DNA from: Eupeodes corollae
Taxonomy: Eukaryota > Arthropoda > Insecta > Diptera > Syrphidae
DNA: 64,000 nucleotides
Assembly: GCF_945859685.1 (NCBI RefSeq)
Contig: NC_079147.1
Span: 82,700,315 to 82,764,314 of the forward strand
Direction of reading: 5' to 3'
Shown here: positions 33,281 through 44,069 of the stretch, piece after piece
How positions within the stretch are numbered: position 1 is the stretch's first letter
Layout: each line of letters opens with the position of its first letter
Position numbers and translations under genes: made by a program
The notes under the pieces: generated by a model
The model's input: the letters and a program-made list of their open reading frames with translations, nothing else
What the model was told of the DNA's origin: nothing
Database searches by the model: none

Positions 33281-35210
33281 GTAGGTAGAAATGGTGATCT
33301 CAAGGCAACCTAGCCTGAGATGCAATTAGCGCTGTAGTGCGCCGTTTTGATACCAAAAACTCGTTTGAAATGTGATAGAAAGGGAAAGATTTATAGAGAA
33401 ACTTCATAGCAATTATGTTAGAGCCATTTTGTCGCATTAAGAAAAAAGATTAGGTCTCTAATCTTTGTCTCAGATAGCTCATCAAGTTCGTGAAAGAAGG
33501 CTTTTCCAAAGTATTTAATTCTAGTTTTTGCCAAAGCAGGACATTTGCAGAGGAAATGGATTATCGTTTCACTTCTCTTTGGTCACTACAACTACGGCAA
33601 AAGGTGTTGTAGGAGATACCCATCTTCTCTGCATGAACTCCTATAGGCCAATGTCCGGTACAAACCACAACAATCCTGGCTATGTCTTGCATTGGCCTGC
33701 ATAGAAGATCATTTGTACGGGTTTTATTATAGGTGGGCCATATCTTCTTCTTTCCTTCGGTTTGATTCAGTTTGGTAGATAGAAAAGATTTTACCCTTCA
33801 TAGCACCAAGAGGAATGTTAACCATTTCCGCAAGTGAGCTATGAAGGGCCGATCCTTGCCTGGCTAGTTCGTTAGCCCGTTCATTTCTCACGACACCACT
33901 ATGGCCCGGAACCCAGATCAGGGTGACACCGAGGTTAATATTCAGGTACGTAAGCTCATCGTGACATTGCTGGGCCAATTTAGATGAGGATATGGCCGAG
34001 TTAATGGCTTTGACAGCTGCCTGACTGTCTGTGAAGACAGCCGCATTTCTGTTTTGGATTGGGCTTTGTTTAAGTATCTTACATGCCTCCCTTATCGCCA
34101 GCAGTTCAGCCTGAAAAACGCTAGCGAAGTTAGGAAGCCTAAAGGATTTGGCTACTTTTCGGGACTCAGAAAAGATCCCAAAACCAACTCCGCACTCCAT
34201 GTTTGAGCCGTCAGTAAAGATGGTTGTGTCGTAACCTATCGACACGATGTCATCCTCCCAATCTTCTCTGGACGGGAGAATAACCTTAAAACCCTTACTA
34301 AGGCTCAATTTCGTTGTGTTGCTGTGACCATAAGGTTTTGACAACCAACTGTTTGATTCCCTCAGCCTAATAGCGCTGCAGGAAACTATGTTTTTAATAA
34401 AAAGGTCGATTGGTAGAAGATCCAAAATAATGTTTAAGGCGTCCACGCAAGCTGTTCTCTAAACTTTCTTTAGCTTATCAATATTATAGGCTTTGCTAAG
34501 AACAGGCCACCACACAATTGACCCATAGGTTAAGATTGGACGTACTACGGCTGTGTACGTTCATAAAATCATCTTCGACTGAAGTCCCCACTTTTTGCCG
34601 AAAGTTTTGATGCAGGCATAGAAGGCAACACAGGCCTTCTTAACCCGTACTTCAATATTTAGTTTCCAGTTTGGTTTAGGGTCGAGTATAACTCCCAAAT
34701 ATTTTGCACTGGAAGATAATGATAGGATTTGACCGTTGAGTCGAGCAAGCGTGAAGGGCGGTACTTTAGTTTTGGTGGTTAAGAGAAACAGTACAGTTTT
34801 ACTTTGGTTAACTCCTAGTCCACAACTCGTAGCCCAGCTGCTAACTTTCTTCAAAGCTGACTCCGTGTTTTCACTAATCACACTCTTATTTAACGAGAAA
34901 TGTATCCATGACCAGAAGCCATAGAAGAGGCGAAAGGGCACCACGCTGGGGTGTTCCCCTAATCACGTGTTTTGTTGCGATTGTATTGCCTAGATTGGCT
35001 CGAATCGTCCTACCAATGAGCATGGAAATAATCCATTCTCGAATGAAGGGTTCTACACCGAACTTAATGAGCGATTCTTCTAAGGATTCGGTAAGGACGT
35101 TGTTAAAAGCACCTTGCATGTCTAGGAAGGTGGCAAGAGTAAATTCTTTATAATGGATTGTTTGTTCTACAGTACGCACGGTGTGAACCGTTAATTTCTT
35201 TTGCTGTTTT
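33281..35210 (-). pseudogene. LOA/I-like LINE with RNase H, inserted in LINE A
   Basis: The minus strand reads ATFLDMQGAFNNVLTESLEE and RGTPQRGALSPLLW (RT, 35140-34900). Then come WATSCGLGVNQSKT, SSSAKYLGVILDPKPNW (34880-34660) and an RNase H (34240-33850). In the RNase H, TIFTDGS, FQAELLAIREA and AAVFTDSQAAVKAI give the acidic residues, and WVPGHSGVVRNERANELAR the His. Zinc-finger-like text CRSCSDQ follows near 33590. The 3' end is GGCGCACTACAGCGCTAATT on the minus strand, up to 33281. An RNase H after RT is known for the I and LOA groups. The FADD box is lost at a frame change near 34940. It is 5'-truncated. Confidence 0.8.
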
Positions 35211-35650
35211 GTGTTTTTTATTTGACTGAGTGATTGGGCTTGCATGGATTCAAAATTGGTTTTCTTAATCAAACAGATTTTCTTATATTCCAAGAAACGT
35301 GTACCATTTTCGAATTTGATCACAAGAATATCTGCAGAAGGCTTTCAATACTTCGAATGATTTTTGTCTGGCTTTAAGACATTCTGTATCAAACCATTTT
35401 TGAGCAAAAGAATTCGTTGTTTTTGGAGTGGAAATAATTGCAGAACATCTTATGGATTCTGTTAATTGAGTTGTGAGTGCGAAAGTTGACTAATTGAACT
35501 AATACTATCTTCAGATGTTCTATTATAATAATTTGATAGTGCTGAGTTAGAAATAGCCATTTTGGCTGTTACTCGGTTATCACTTATTCTAGCAATGAAA
35601 TCCCCAACCAACATTAAGTTTTTGCTCAGTCTGTCAAAGTCTTCGGTCCA
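35210..35650 (-). pseudogene. LINE A, endonuclease-to-RT linker
   Basis: The minus strand reads NSFAQKWFDTECLKARQKSF, then VLKAFCRYS and EYKKICLIKKTNFESMQAQS. This is the linker before the RT domain in this family; LINE B has the same block near 59400 (FKNQYLNFNKEHEQLC). It lies on the other side of the LOA/I-like element, in the same orientation and order as LINE A. About 100 residues between the two halves are absent, so the insertion came with a deletion or followed one. Confidence 0.6.
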
Positions 35651-35659
35651 AAACTTTAA

Positions 35660-35725
35660 GATATATCAACAAACAAAAATGAATGCAGAGTTATCAGTGT
35701 GGGCAACTTCCAGCCTCCTTTAAAA
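35660..35725 (+). repeat. Repeat H terminal scrap
   Basis: GAGTTATCAGTGTGGGCAAC followed by TTCCAGCCTCCTTT matches the end of repeat H at 21180-21220. Confidence 0.5.
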
Positions 35726-35729
35726 AAAA

Positions 35730-36940
35730 AACCACCCACTCATTTTCATTGAAAATACTTTATAATAAGTCTCATTTCTTGGGAACCACAAAATGATGTT
35801 CTTTACATAAATGCAATTAAATTAGTTAACTAGTTTGGTTTACATATTTAATTAAATTGAAAATGGGCAAAAACACCTTCCCCAGATCTTAGCACTTAGC
35901 ACTTAGTTCCTAACTTCGTCACAGTTGAATCGGAAACCTCCCCCGTTGGTGTCATAAAGAGGAGGAAAAACACCCAAAGCATGCTCGTATCATTTTGCTC
36001 ACACGATATTAAAATTAAATAATATCGCTAAAAACACGTGAGTGTTTTTGCTGATAATCGTGCTTAGAATCGTAGTTACCCATTTACCTACCTACCACGA
36101 ATGTGTCACGGCTATAATGATATGGTTTTTACATCAAGACTCAACGTTTTCCGATTAAATCTTATTTCGAGATAAAAAAAAAAGAACATAACATAACATA
36201 AACCCCTTTAAAATTTGATAAATCGAAAGTCCAAATTACTAATCTTTTGAATCTTTTGCAATTCTAATTAAATCGAAAAAAATATATCAGTTTCAAAATA
36301 GTGTACTAACCTTTTTACTATTCAGCACTCGTTACTTCAGAATAGACTTATTCCTTTTAAAGAAAAACTTACGATCCAAATAAAGACTGTAAACAAAAAC
36401 AAAAGATCTAAGACCTCACATTTCCAAATGTTCTAATCAACCTTTTAGCACTTTTAATTTAATGATTGAAGCCCATTTTTCTATTTATCAATAAGGTGTT
36501 AAATTATATTATAGAATATTTTTATTTTTGTTTGATAAAATCACAAAAAGTAGTCAAATGCGTAATAAAAATTGTAAAAATTCCCCCAACTTCAAAGCCG
36601 GTATTTTTTAAAATTCCAATTCAAATAAGGGGCTTAACCAACATTTTTCATACCAAAGACCGTAGAGACAGTATCATTTATAGAATCCATAGATATCCAT
36701 GTCAAATGTTAAAATTAATTATTATTATTATTAATTATGAATAATTTTCTTATTATTTATCTGCTGACAATTTATAATTATTTTCTAATCATTAACATTT
36801 TAAAAGTTACATTTATTTATGTTAAACAAAAAAAACTGTCTATTTATATAAACAGTGTGCAAAATTAATTCAAAGAATAATTTATGTTCATTAATAAGAA
36901 AAAAAAGGAATAAAATTTAAATAATAATTAAGTAATAATA
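35730..36940. other. Noncoding DNA
   Basis: No gene recognised. TTAGCACTTAGCACTTAG near 35888 and AACATAACATAACATAAACC at 36185 are short local repeats. AT content rises toward 36900. Confidence 0.4.
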
Positions 36941-36944
36941 AAAA

Positions 36945-37600
36945 AAAAAAAAGAAATAGAGAGAAAGAGAAAGAGAAGAGCAACAAAACGAGAGTGCACT
37001 TAAATTACACGTCGTCGCGTCATTATCGTTACTTCGTTCGTTACAAAAAAAAGAAAAAGTGAATGAAAAAGAAATAAATAATTTTAAAGAGAGAAAAAAA
37101 AAGCTATAAAACTTGAGCTTGAGTGGATTTGATTGCATTTTGTCGCGCGCGCCTCACATTACAATCGCACTCAATCACACTTCAAATATAGAAACGTCAT
37201 TTGTCCTCCTTCTTCGGTTTTTCTTTCTTTTTTTTGTTCGTTTCGTTGATTCATTATCTTGTTTTTAATTATCACTTTTATCACGCTCTTCTTTAATTCT
37301 TCGATTTTATTTATGTATGGTGGTATTTGTATTCTCTCATTTTATTGTAAAAATCAACGAGAATCACGTGCTTTTTATTCGAAAATACGAAAATGAAACA
37401 TAAAATAAAATCACAACTGTCACAAGTGTCAAAAAAAAAATAAAATTGAGAAAAGTGTGTGCAGCGACATAATTTATTTTAACTTTGGTTTTGAATGAGT
37501 TGTATAATAAATATTTATGTGAAACAATATATATATATAGTTTCGTTCATTACCAAAGTGCCGGTTTATTTATTTTTGCGAATATGTAATATTATTACAG
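36945..37600 (+). promoter_or_regulatory. Candidate alternative promoter upstream of host exon
   Basis: A GA-rich tract (GAGAGAAAGAGAAAGAGAAG, 36960) is followed by GC-richer ACACGTCGTCGCGTCATTAT and TTTTGTCGCGCGCGCCTCAC (37138). The latter resembles fly promoter text and includes an initiator-like CTCAATCACA. The stretch leads to the acceptor at 37600. No in-frame ATG joins it to the exon, so any transcript starting here would need an unseen spliced exon or a downstream start. This is inference from composition only. Confidence 0.3.
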
Positions 37601-38631
37601 TAATCTTGAGAACAACAATGAGATTTATTCACTTGCTCAATACGAAGCAAGTCAACTACAACTACAACAACAACAAATTGATACAATCGATTCGAATGTC
37701 AAAATTAGTACGTCAACATCAACGTTGTCATCATCGCCTAAACCACAAATTGTCATTGAATCAAAACAAATTCAACAAGCACAACCAATTATTGAATTAA
37801 TAACTGAAAACAAACCCAAACCAATCATTATTCAACAACAAATTCAACAACAACATCAACAACAAGAAAAAGATCAATCTAAAATTGATCTTGAAAAAAC
37901 TGATCTTGTGCCTAAATTGTCTAAGAAGACATGCGCAGACGTCGACGAGAAAATATCCACCTCTACCGCCGAATTACTAAACAATTTAAAACGTGAAAAT
38001 CCCAATAACAACAATAATAATATTATTATAAACAAATCTCTCAATAAACCAATAATAATTACAACTTCTGATCAACAAAATAAATTCGTTCCGTCATTGG
38101 TGACTACTACGTCATCGTCTCCATCGTCGTCCTTGTCGTCGTTGCCATCATTGTCATTGCCGCCAGCATTGCGTAGCCTTCAAAATCGTCCTGATTTATT
38201 ATACGGAGGACGTAATAATAATAATAATCAACCTACTTCATCGACCATTTCGTCGAACCCACCGAAATTTGTCGAAGAAAAACGCCCCAAATCTGTTACG
38301 GCATCAGTGTTTCGTGTTGCAAGCGATAAATTGCCTATTATAAACGCATTCAATTCAAATTCCAATTCAAATTCAAATATAATTACATTGAATCAATCAA
38401 ATTATTCGCAGTTGAACGTTGCACCAACTGCTCAATCGGTGACAGCATCGGTGTTTACACCATTTTCACAATTGCGTTCAGCGCAAAAGAATTTTACAAC
38501 ATCAAATCAAATTACAAATCAACAACAATCACAGTTGCAGTCGCAGTCTTCTTCAAACGTTCAACGTTCTGTTGAAATGAATAAAGGATATCATTTGTCA
38601 TTTGCTGAGGATACATCAGGACTTACTACAA
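37601..38631 (+). CDS. Host gene internal exon, Gln/Asn/Ser-rich protein, function unknown
   Basis: The exon is bounded by ATTATTACAG before 37601 and GTGAGT at 38632. The first base completes a codon and the last opens one; between them 343 codons have no stop. Translation begins NLENNNEIYSLAQYEASQLQ, then Q-rich and N-rich tracts. Charged text KKTCADVDEKISTSTAELLN follows. A Pro/Ser segment ends LPPALRSLQNRPDLLYGGRN. Two related motifs are KSVTASVFRVASDKLP and QSVTASVFTPFSQLRS. It ends NKGYHLSFAEDTSGLTT. The frame is closed upstream at 37587 and the first in-frame ATG is at 38577, so it needs upstream exons. Asn codons fall in AAT/AAC runs, so repeat length may vary between alleles. I recognise no folded domain; it is probably disordered and cytoplasmic or nuclear, but this is not determined. 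Confidence 0.72.
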
Positions 38632-39889
38632 GTGAGTACATTTTATTATAATATTATAATTTTTTTTAAATACTTTTTAACATTTTTTATTTATTATGGG
38701 AGAGATTGTTTTAGTTACGGACTTCATATGTAAATGTATGTCATCTTACTTTTAATTGCATGAACGTCAAAATATTAACTTTGTTGAAAATGACACTTTG
38801 ATGATTAAAATATCTGTTTAAGTGAAGATTTGATGGTTTTAAAAAGTGAAGTTTAGTGAAATGACAAAAATGTCGATATTTTTCTTTCAATTTGACACCT
38901 GTCAGTTTCAGTAAAGTAAGTGAAGATTTGATGATTTTAAAAAGTAAAGATTAGTGAAATGACAAAAATGTCAATTTTTTTGTTTCAATTTTACACCTGT
39001 CAGTTTCAGTTAAGTAACTATGTATTGTCAAATTTTGATTTAAAAAGTGTCGTTAGGATATTCAGCTTGGATTTTATGAAGTGACTCATTTTGATTTGCA
39101 TCATTTCCTGTCCTATAACTGTCAGGTGGGAAAGAGATATTATAAGTCATTGGAGTCCATTCAAAAGTTTTGTATTCATTCAAAAGTTTTGTATTATCAA
39201 TCAAAATTAAAGTTTCTTAAAAATAAGCGAACATAATGAATTTAAAAAATTCAAATTATTGTTTATTTTTATGATGTACGATATTATTGGGATTTTCCAT
39301 GAGTAAATTCAGATTTTTGTCGAAAATTTATTGCGCGTGGAACACGATTAGAACTGTTAATTTTTGTATTATAGTCATTCTACGAGTTTTATTGCTTCAT
39401 GTACGTGTAAACGAGTGCGGTTGAGCTGTCAAATTTCTAGGTAAACATTTTTACATAATTTAATTGAATATGCAATTTCGAAAAGGCCACATGTCGGATA
39501 TTTGGTCACATATGTATATACGTTTTTTTTACACCAATGTGACGTAAATGCTTGTCTAAACCCATTAAGATCGAAAACAGAACATCTCTGGTATTAGTTC
39601 TATTATAAACGTCATCGCCTGTACATACAAAAAAATAACCAGTTTTTTTCCATTCCTAAACGTTTTAAATTTTCAGAGGTGTGCCCTTTTCGAAATCGCA
39701 TATGCAATTAGTATTAGTGCAAAGAGGGGTTAATCTGCTGAAAAATCAAGATCTACAAATATGATCTTACATAAAAAATAAATCAATTTATTTTACCCCA
39801 TGGAATGTAAAAACAATAGAAATTTGTATTTTGATCGATCTAGAATCAAAATAAATTGATTTATTTTACCCATATTAAACCCCATATGA
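38632..39889 (+). other. Intron-like DNA with a short tandem duplication
   Basis: No coding sequence. Two copies of a roughly 100-bp unit stand side by side at about 38818-39015; GTGAAGATTTGATGGTTTTA and GTGAAGATTTGATGATTTTA open them and ACACCTGTCAGTTTCAGT closes both. An ATCAATTTATTTTACCC unit also appears twice near 39780-39870, the second time with AAAATAAATTGATTTATTTT. Confidence 0.5.
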
Positions 39890-41450
39890 CATAATATTTC
39901 AGTGTTGTCTGTGTATCAAAAAAAATGCACTCATAGTTTTTGACGTTTTGTGTGTGGGTCAAACTTCAGAATGTAAGTGGATTTGTTTACTCAATTTTTT
40001 TTAGATCATTTTGTTACCAGTTTTCAAATCCTTTTCAATTGACTTAAAACTAATGTAAGAACAATTGTTATCAAGGAAAAATTTGTCATATTTTTAAAAC
40101 GTCATTTATTCTTTATGTCCTAGGCCAGTTTATATTTCTAAGACTTCTGAGAATTTTCTCAGATGGATTTGTTTAGTTACATAGTTTTTCTTTAAATTTC
40201 GGTATGGATGTATGGATTTAATCTATTTGACACTTCAGCGATTCATTTAAATTTCAAATATTGTGTCGCTCCATATAGTAATTTCAAAAGTTTTAAATTG
40301 TCTTTCAAAGTTAAAATTCATTAAAAGGAAGAGTAAATTTGTTGGCAGCGAAAAAAGTTATAAGAACTATTGTGAATCTTCATTTATCCTTCATTTCTTG
40401 AAAAACAATATTATGTGTGTTTGTGTATAATTTGCGTTGGCCATGTTTATAAGGTATTTGACGTTTCCATGTAACGTTTCGCAAATAATGAGCATCAAAC
40501 AAAAAAATTTTAAATCAAATTGGATCTGTTTGTTCAGATTTTCCACTTCAGATATAAAATTAATATTTGACGTTTCCATAATGTCGTTGAAATAGGTTTC
40601 GATCTGTTTGTTTAGATTTTCTTGAATTTCAGTACTATGATTTTTTTCCAAACTTTTCAACTTGAAATGTCGTAAATCATTAAATAATTTATTTAGAAAA
40701 CCTCATATGTCATAATATTTCTGTGTTGACAATTTATTGTGACTCAAACTTCAGAATGTAACTAGTTTTGATTGTTTGGATTTTCTTTAAATTTTGAATC
40801 GATATAACAATTTAATATATTAATTCCTAAATGTTTTCGCTGAACTTTGACACTTTAAAGCGATTTTTTCAATTTTAACATGTGTTGGTAGTCTTTTTAA
40901 ATCTTTTGTCCGTATGGTCCTTTTAAAAGATTACAATTGTCTTTCAAAGTTACAATCGGCGAGCAAATTTATAAGAATTGTGAAATGTCATTTATCCTTC
41001 ATTTCTTGACAATCAATATTATATGTGATTGTATATTTGCGTCGGCCATGTTTATCAAAGTAATACAAGTACTTGACGTTTGCGTGTAACGTTTCGCAAG
41101 TAAGCATCAAAATGAAAACTTTGAAATCAAATGGATCTGTTTGTTTAGATTTTGTAGTTCAGTGATAAAATTATTAATTGGCGTTTCCATATGACGTTGA
41201 AATAGGTTTGGATCTGTTTGTTTAGATTTTAATGTTTTTATTACACTTCAAAGAGATTCATTTATTTTTAGATTATTTTGTTACCATTTTTCAAATACTT
41301 TTCAATTGACTTTAAAAACTAATTTAAGAGCAATTGTTATCAGATATGAAGTTGTCGGATGTTCGAAACGTCATTAATTCATTATTTCATAGAACAATAG
41401 GCCGGTTTATATTTCTAAGATTTTTGAGGTGGATGAACAGACCAGAAGAA
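39890..41450. repeat. Diverged tandem duplication, about 800-bp unit
   Basis: Block 1 (39890-40640) and block 2 (40700-41235) share, in order: CATATGNCATAATATTTC, CAAACTTCAGAATGTAA, TTGTCTTTCAAAGTTA, TTTATCCTTCATTTCTTGA, GGCCATGTTTAT, GTAACGTTTCGCAA and GGATCTGTTTGTT. A third start (41275-41450) repeats the early part of block 1 (TTTTGTTACCA, CAATTGTTATCA, GGTTTATATTTCTAAGA). Spacing is about 780-1250 bp because of indels. I see no coding frame or terminal repeats. It looks like old local segmental duplication in an intron. Confidence 0.6.
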
Positions 41451-41589
41451 AGATATATAGCAATGAAATTAGCTTTGCATTTCTGTTTATCCTTTTTGAA
41501 TTGTTCGATCATTCTTGAGAAATCGAATCATACAAATTCTGTTTATATTTCTGAGAATACGGAAATCTCTGATATTTTAGAAATTTAAA

Positions 41590-42615
41590 CTGGACTTAGG
41601 TCCGTTTGTTTTTGTAATGAAAAGATGTGTCGTAGTGACAAGTATGTCCAATTATGCTTTGATAAGATATGTAGAAGATCAGCTGTCAAAATAGTGGCAT
41701 TTGACGCTGTTATCGCTCATTCAAAATTTGACTTATAAAACAAAAAGGTTAATTCACAATGGAAACTCAGAATTTAATTTGTAAAGGTTTATAAAAACAA
41801 TAATTATTTTATTTCGAGATTAATCTAATTTAAACCGCTTTAAATGTTTTGTACGTAGGTTTAAACAAAATCAGTGCTCAATTAACAACAACTCTAAGTA
41901 GTGCAATAGCCTGATAGTTTTTGATAACAATAACACAAGGTCATTGTGATAACATAAATGTATATAAAAATTATATTTAATTCATATAATTAAACTTCAA
42001 GTAGTAACTTATATGAAATATACAAAAATAAAAGATTATAGATTATAAATAAAACAAATATTTACGTCGGTAATCTTTATTAAATGATAATCTCTTTGCA
42101 AATTTTGTATAAACATACGTTGCTTTCGAGTATGATAGTATCATGTTGATTGCATGATTTTCTATATATGTAAGCATTTTTAATTGTATCATCAAGATAC
42201 AACTGTTTTTAATCAAACACGACCTCTTACAACGAAAATAAAAATACAATTTCCCTTATCATTGCGCAATCAACAATTAATCGTATTTAATTGATAGAGT
42301 GTATGATAGATAAAAATATAGTTGAGCACAGATAGTATTGCGTAGATGATAAAGTTTTTGATAGGATATAAATTATGTGTTTGATTCGCAGTATTTTTTC
42401 ATGAGATTTTGAAGAATTCATTCACCCCCGATTGCAAATTAATATCAATTGATAATTGATAAATATTAAAGATTAACATCTTATCGGAGAATTTTTAAAA
42501 GTTTTGATAATTGAAAATCGTCCACATCAAATAACAACAAATTTTAGTATTTTTAATTGAATTTGTTTTAATTTCTTACTAAATTAAATTTTAAAATTTA
42601 TCAACTATCAACTGA
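41590..42615. other. AT-rich intron-like DNA
   Basis: No gene. GATAATTGATAAATATTAAA and similar ATTGATA motifs are frequent between 42290 and 42500. Confidence 0.35.
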
Positions 42616-42620
42616 CATTT

Positions 42621-42698
42621 GACAGACTTGTCTTAAGATTGATTTTTGAATTGATTAACTCCCTATCAATTCAAAAATCAATCTTATGGCAAGTCTGT
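42621..42698. repeat. Long inverted repeat (hairpin)
   Basis: ACAGACTTGTCTTAAGATTG followed by ATTTTTGAATTGAT on the left pairs with its inverse on the right, with two mismatches over about 35 bp. The loop is 9 bases (TAACTCCCT). A transcript of either strand would fold into one long stem. It could be a very small palindromic transposon end pair, a hairpin RNA, or a recent inverted duplication. Confidence 0.7.
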
Positions 42699-42699
42699 C

Positions 42700-44069
42700 T
42701 GTCGAAGAACTCGATTTGTTTATTACGTGTAATGTCATATGTGAAATGTCAATTTCGAAAGATTGCCGAAAATTCAAGAAACCTGTGTTTTCGTCCACAC
42801 TTCGAGTGGCAGCAGCGATATTCACTCTTTTTTTCAAGTGCTGAACATAGTGTCGATTTTTCAAATCTTATTTTTCCAACAGCTTAAATTATTCTATCAT
42901 TTTTAGAGAAAACTGTGATTGTAAAATGTTCACCATTTTTATTGTGAATTACTCTAATGCCTTTTTTTAATGTCATAATTTTTACTTGTCAAATGTCAAA
43001 AGATGACAGCTTTAAAAAAGGTGTCATTATAGAACCAATTAAACCAAAAATTAACAACAAAAGGTTTAAAGTAAACAATCTACATTCCTCCTTTTTGTGT
43101 TGACTTTTGGTCTCCTGTCTCTAAAAATGTATTCAACGAGGAAACAAAACAAACAAACCATAATATACTTTGCTTCTACATTTGAGTGAAGACAACAAAC
43201 AGGTCTACGTAGACCGGAAATAAGGGTCATAATGTATGCATTATTAAATTTGTTAGAATGTACTTCCTTGAAATTTTGCTCAAACAAAAATTAGGTAATA
43301 AATCATTTCGATGTAGAATGTGTCACATTTGATACATCAGTCGTGTCGTATAACTTTTTAGAGAACCAAAAGGAGAAAACAAAAGTAACATTAAAGCTCC
43401 TAAGTCCGTACTGTCAAGTTTAAGGTTTTTCAAAATGTACGTTTTGAAGATTTATTATTAATTTTTTTGTTTGACTTTTTTTCTTAGCAACTTTTGAGAA
43501 ACCTATTTTGATGTTTCAACATTTCAAATGGGTTTTTAAATAAATAAATATATGTAGGACTTTTTTTTCTTGATTAATCCAAGAAACTTTTCTTATTGTT
43601 TTTTTCTTTTTATATAAATTTAATTTTGCTTTGTGTAGGCGTTTGGTGGAAAATTTATTCGTGAAAATATTTGATTTTTTTAACTTTTAATTTTTAGTCG
43701 AGATAATTATTAATTTTTTATCAAGATTTAAATTGTTGCTTAGTCAGTTGTGGTGTGGTCACATGAGAGTAATATTTTTGTATTCTACAATAAATTGAAA
43801 AGGCCAAGGCAACAAAATTTGTATTCTATTCTTTTTATTAATATTGTAGTTTTTTTTTGTGTTCTAAATTTAAGTCAATGAACTCGAGTTAATTGTTAGC
43901 AAAGTCAAGGGGAAGGCCATTTTGAACATCATTTTGTTTTTGGTAAATATTTATATTTTTGTGATGTTCTTTTTGTTAGGTTCGTTAAAAATATGAAAAC
44001 ATTTAAAAGATTGAAACTAAATTTAGAAACATTTTTTAACTTAAACATTTAATTTCTTTCGTGTTAAGA
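42700..44069. other. AT-rich intron-like DNA
   Basis: No gene is supported. Short frames at 42639-42887 overlap the hairpin and carry no recognisable motif. Confidence 0.35.

Noticed and set aside
36917..37138. 73-codon minus-strand Phe/Ser-rich frame
   Set aside because: Reverse of the GA-rich tract; composition alone explains it.
37495..37800. 101-codon + strand frame overlapping the host exon start
   Set aside because: It runs through the intron-like region and acceptor in a different frame from the long exon and is low-complexity; the exon frame explains the sequence better.
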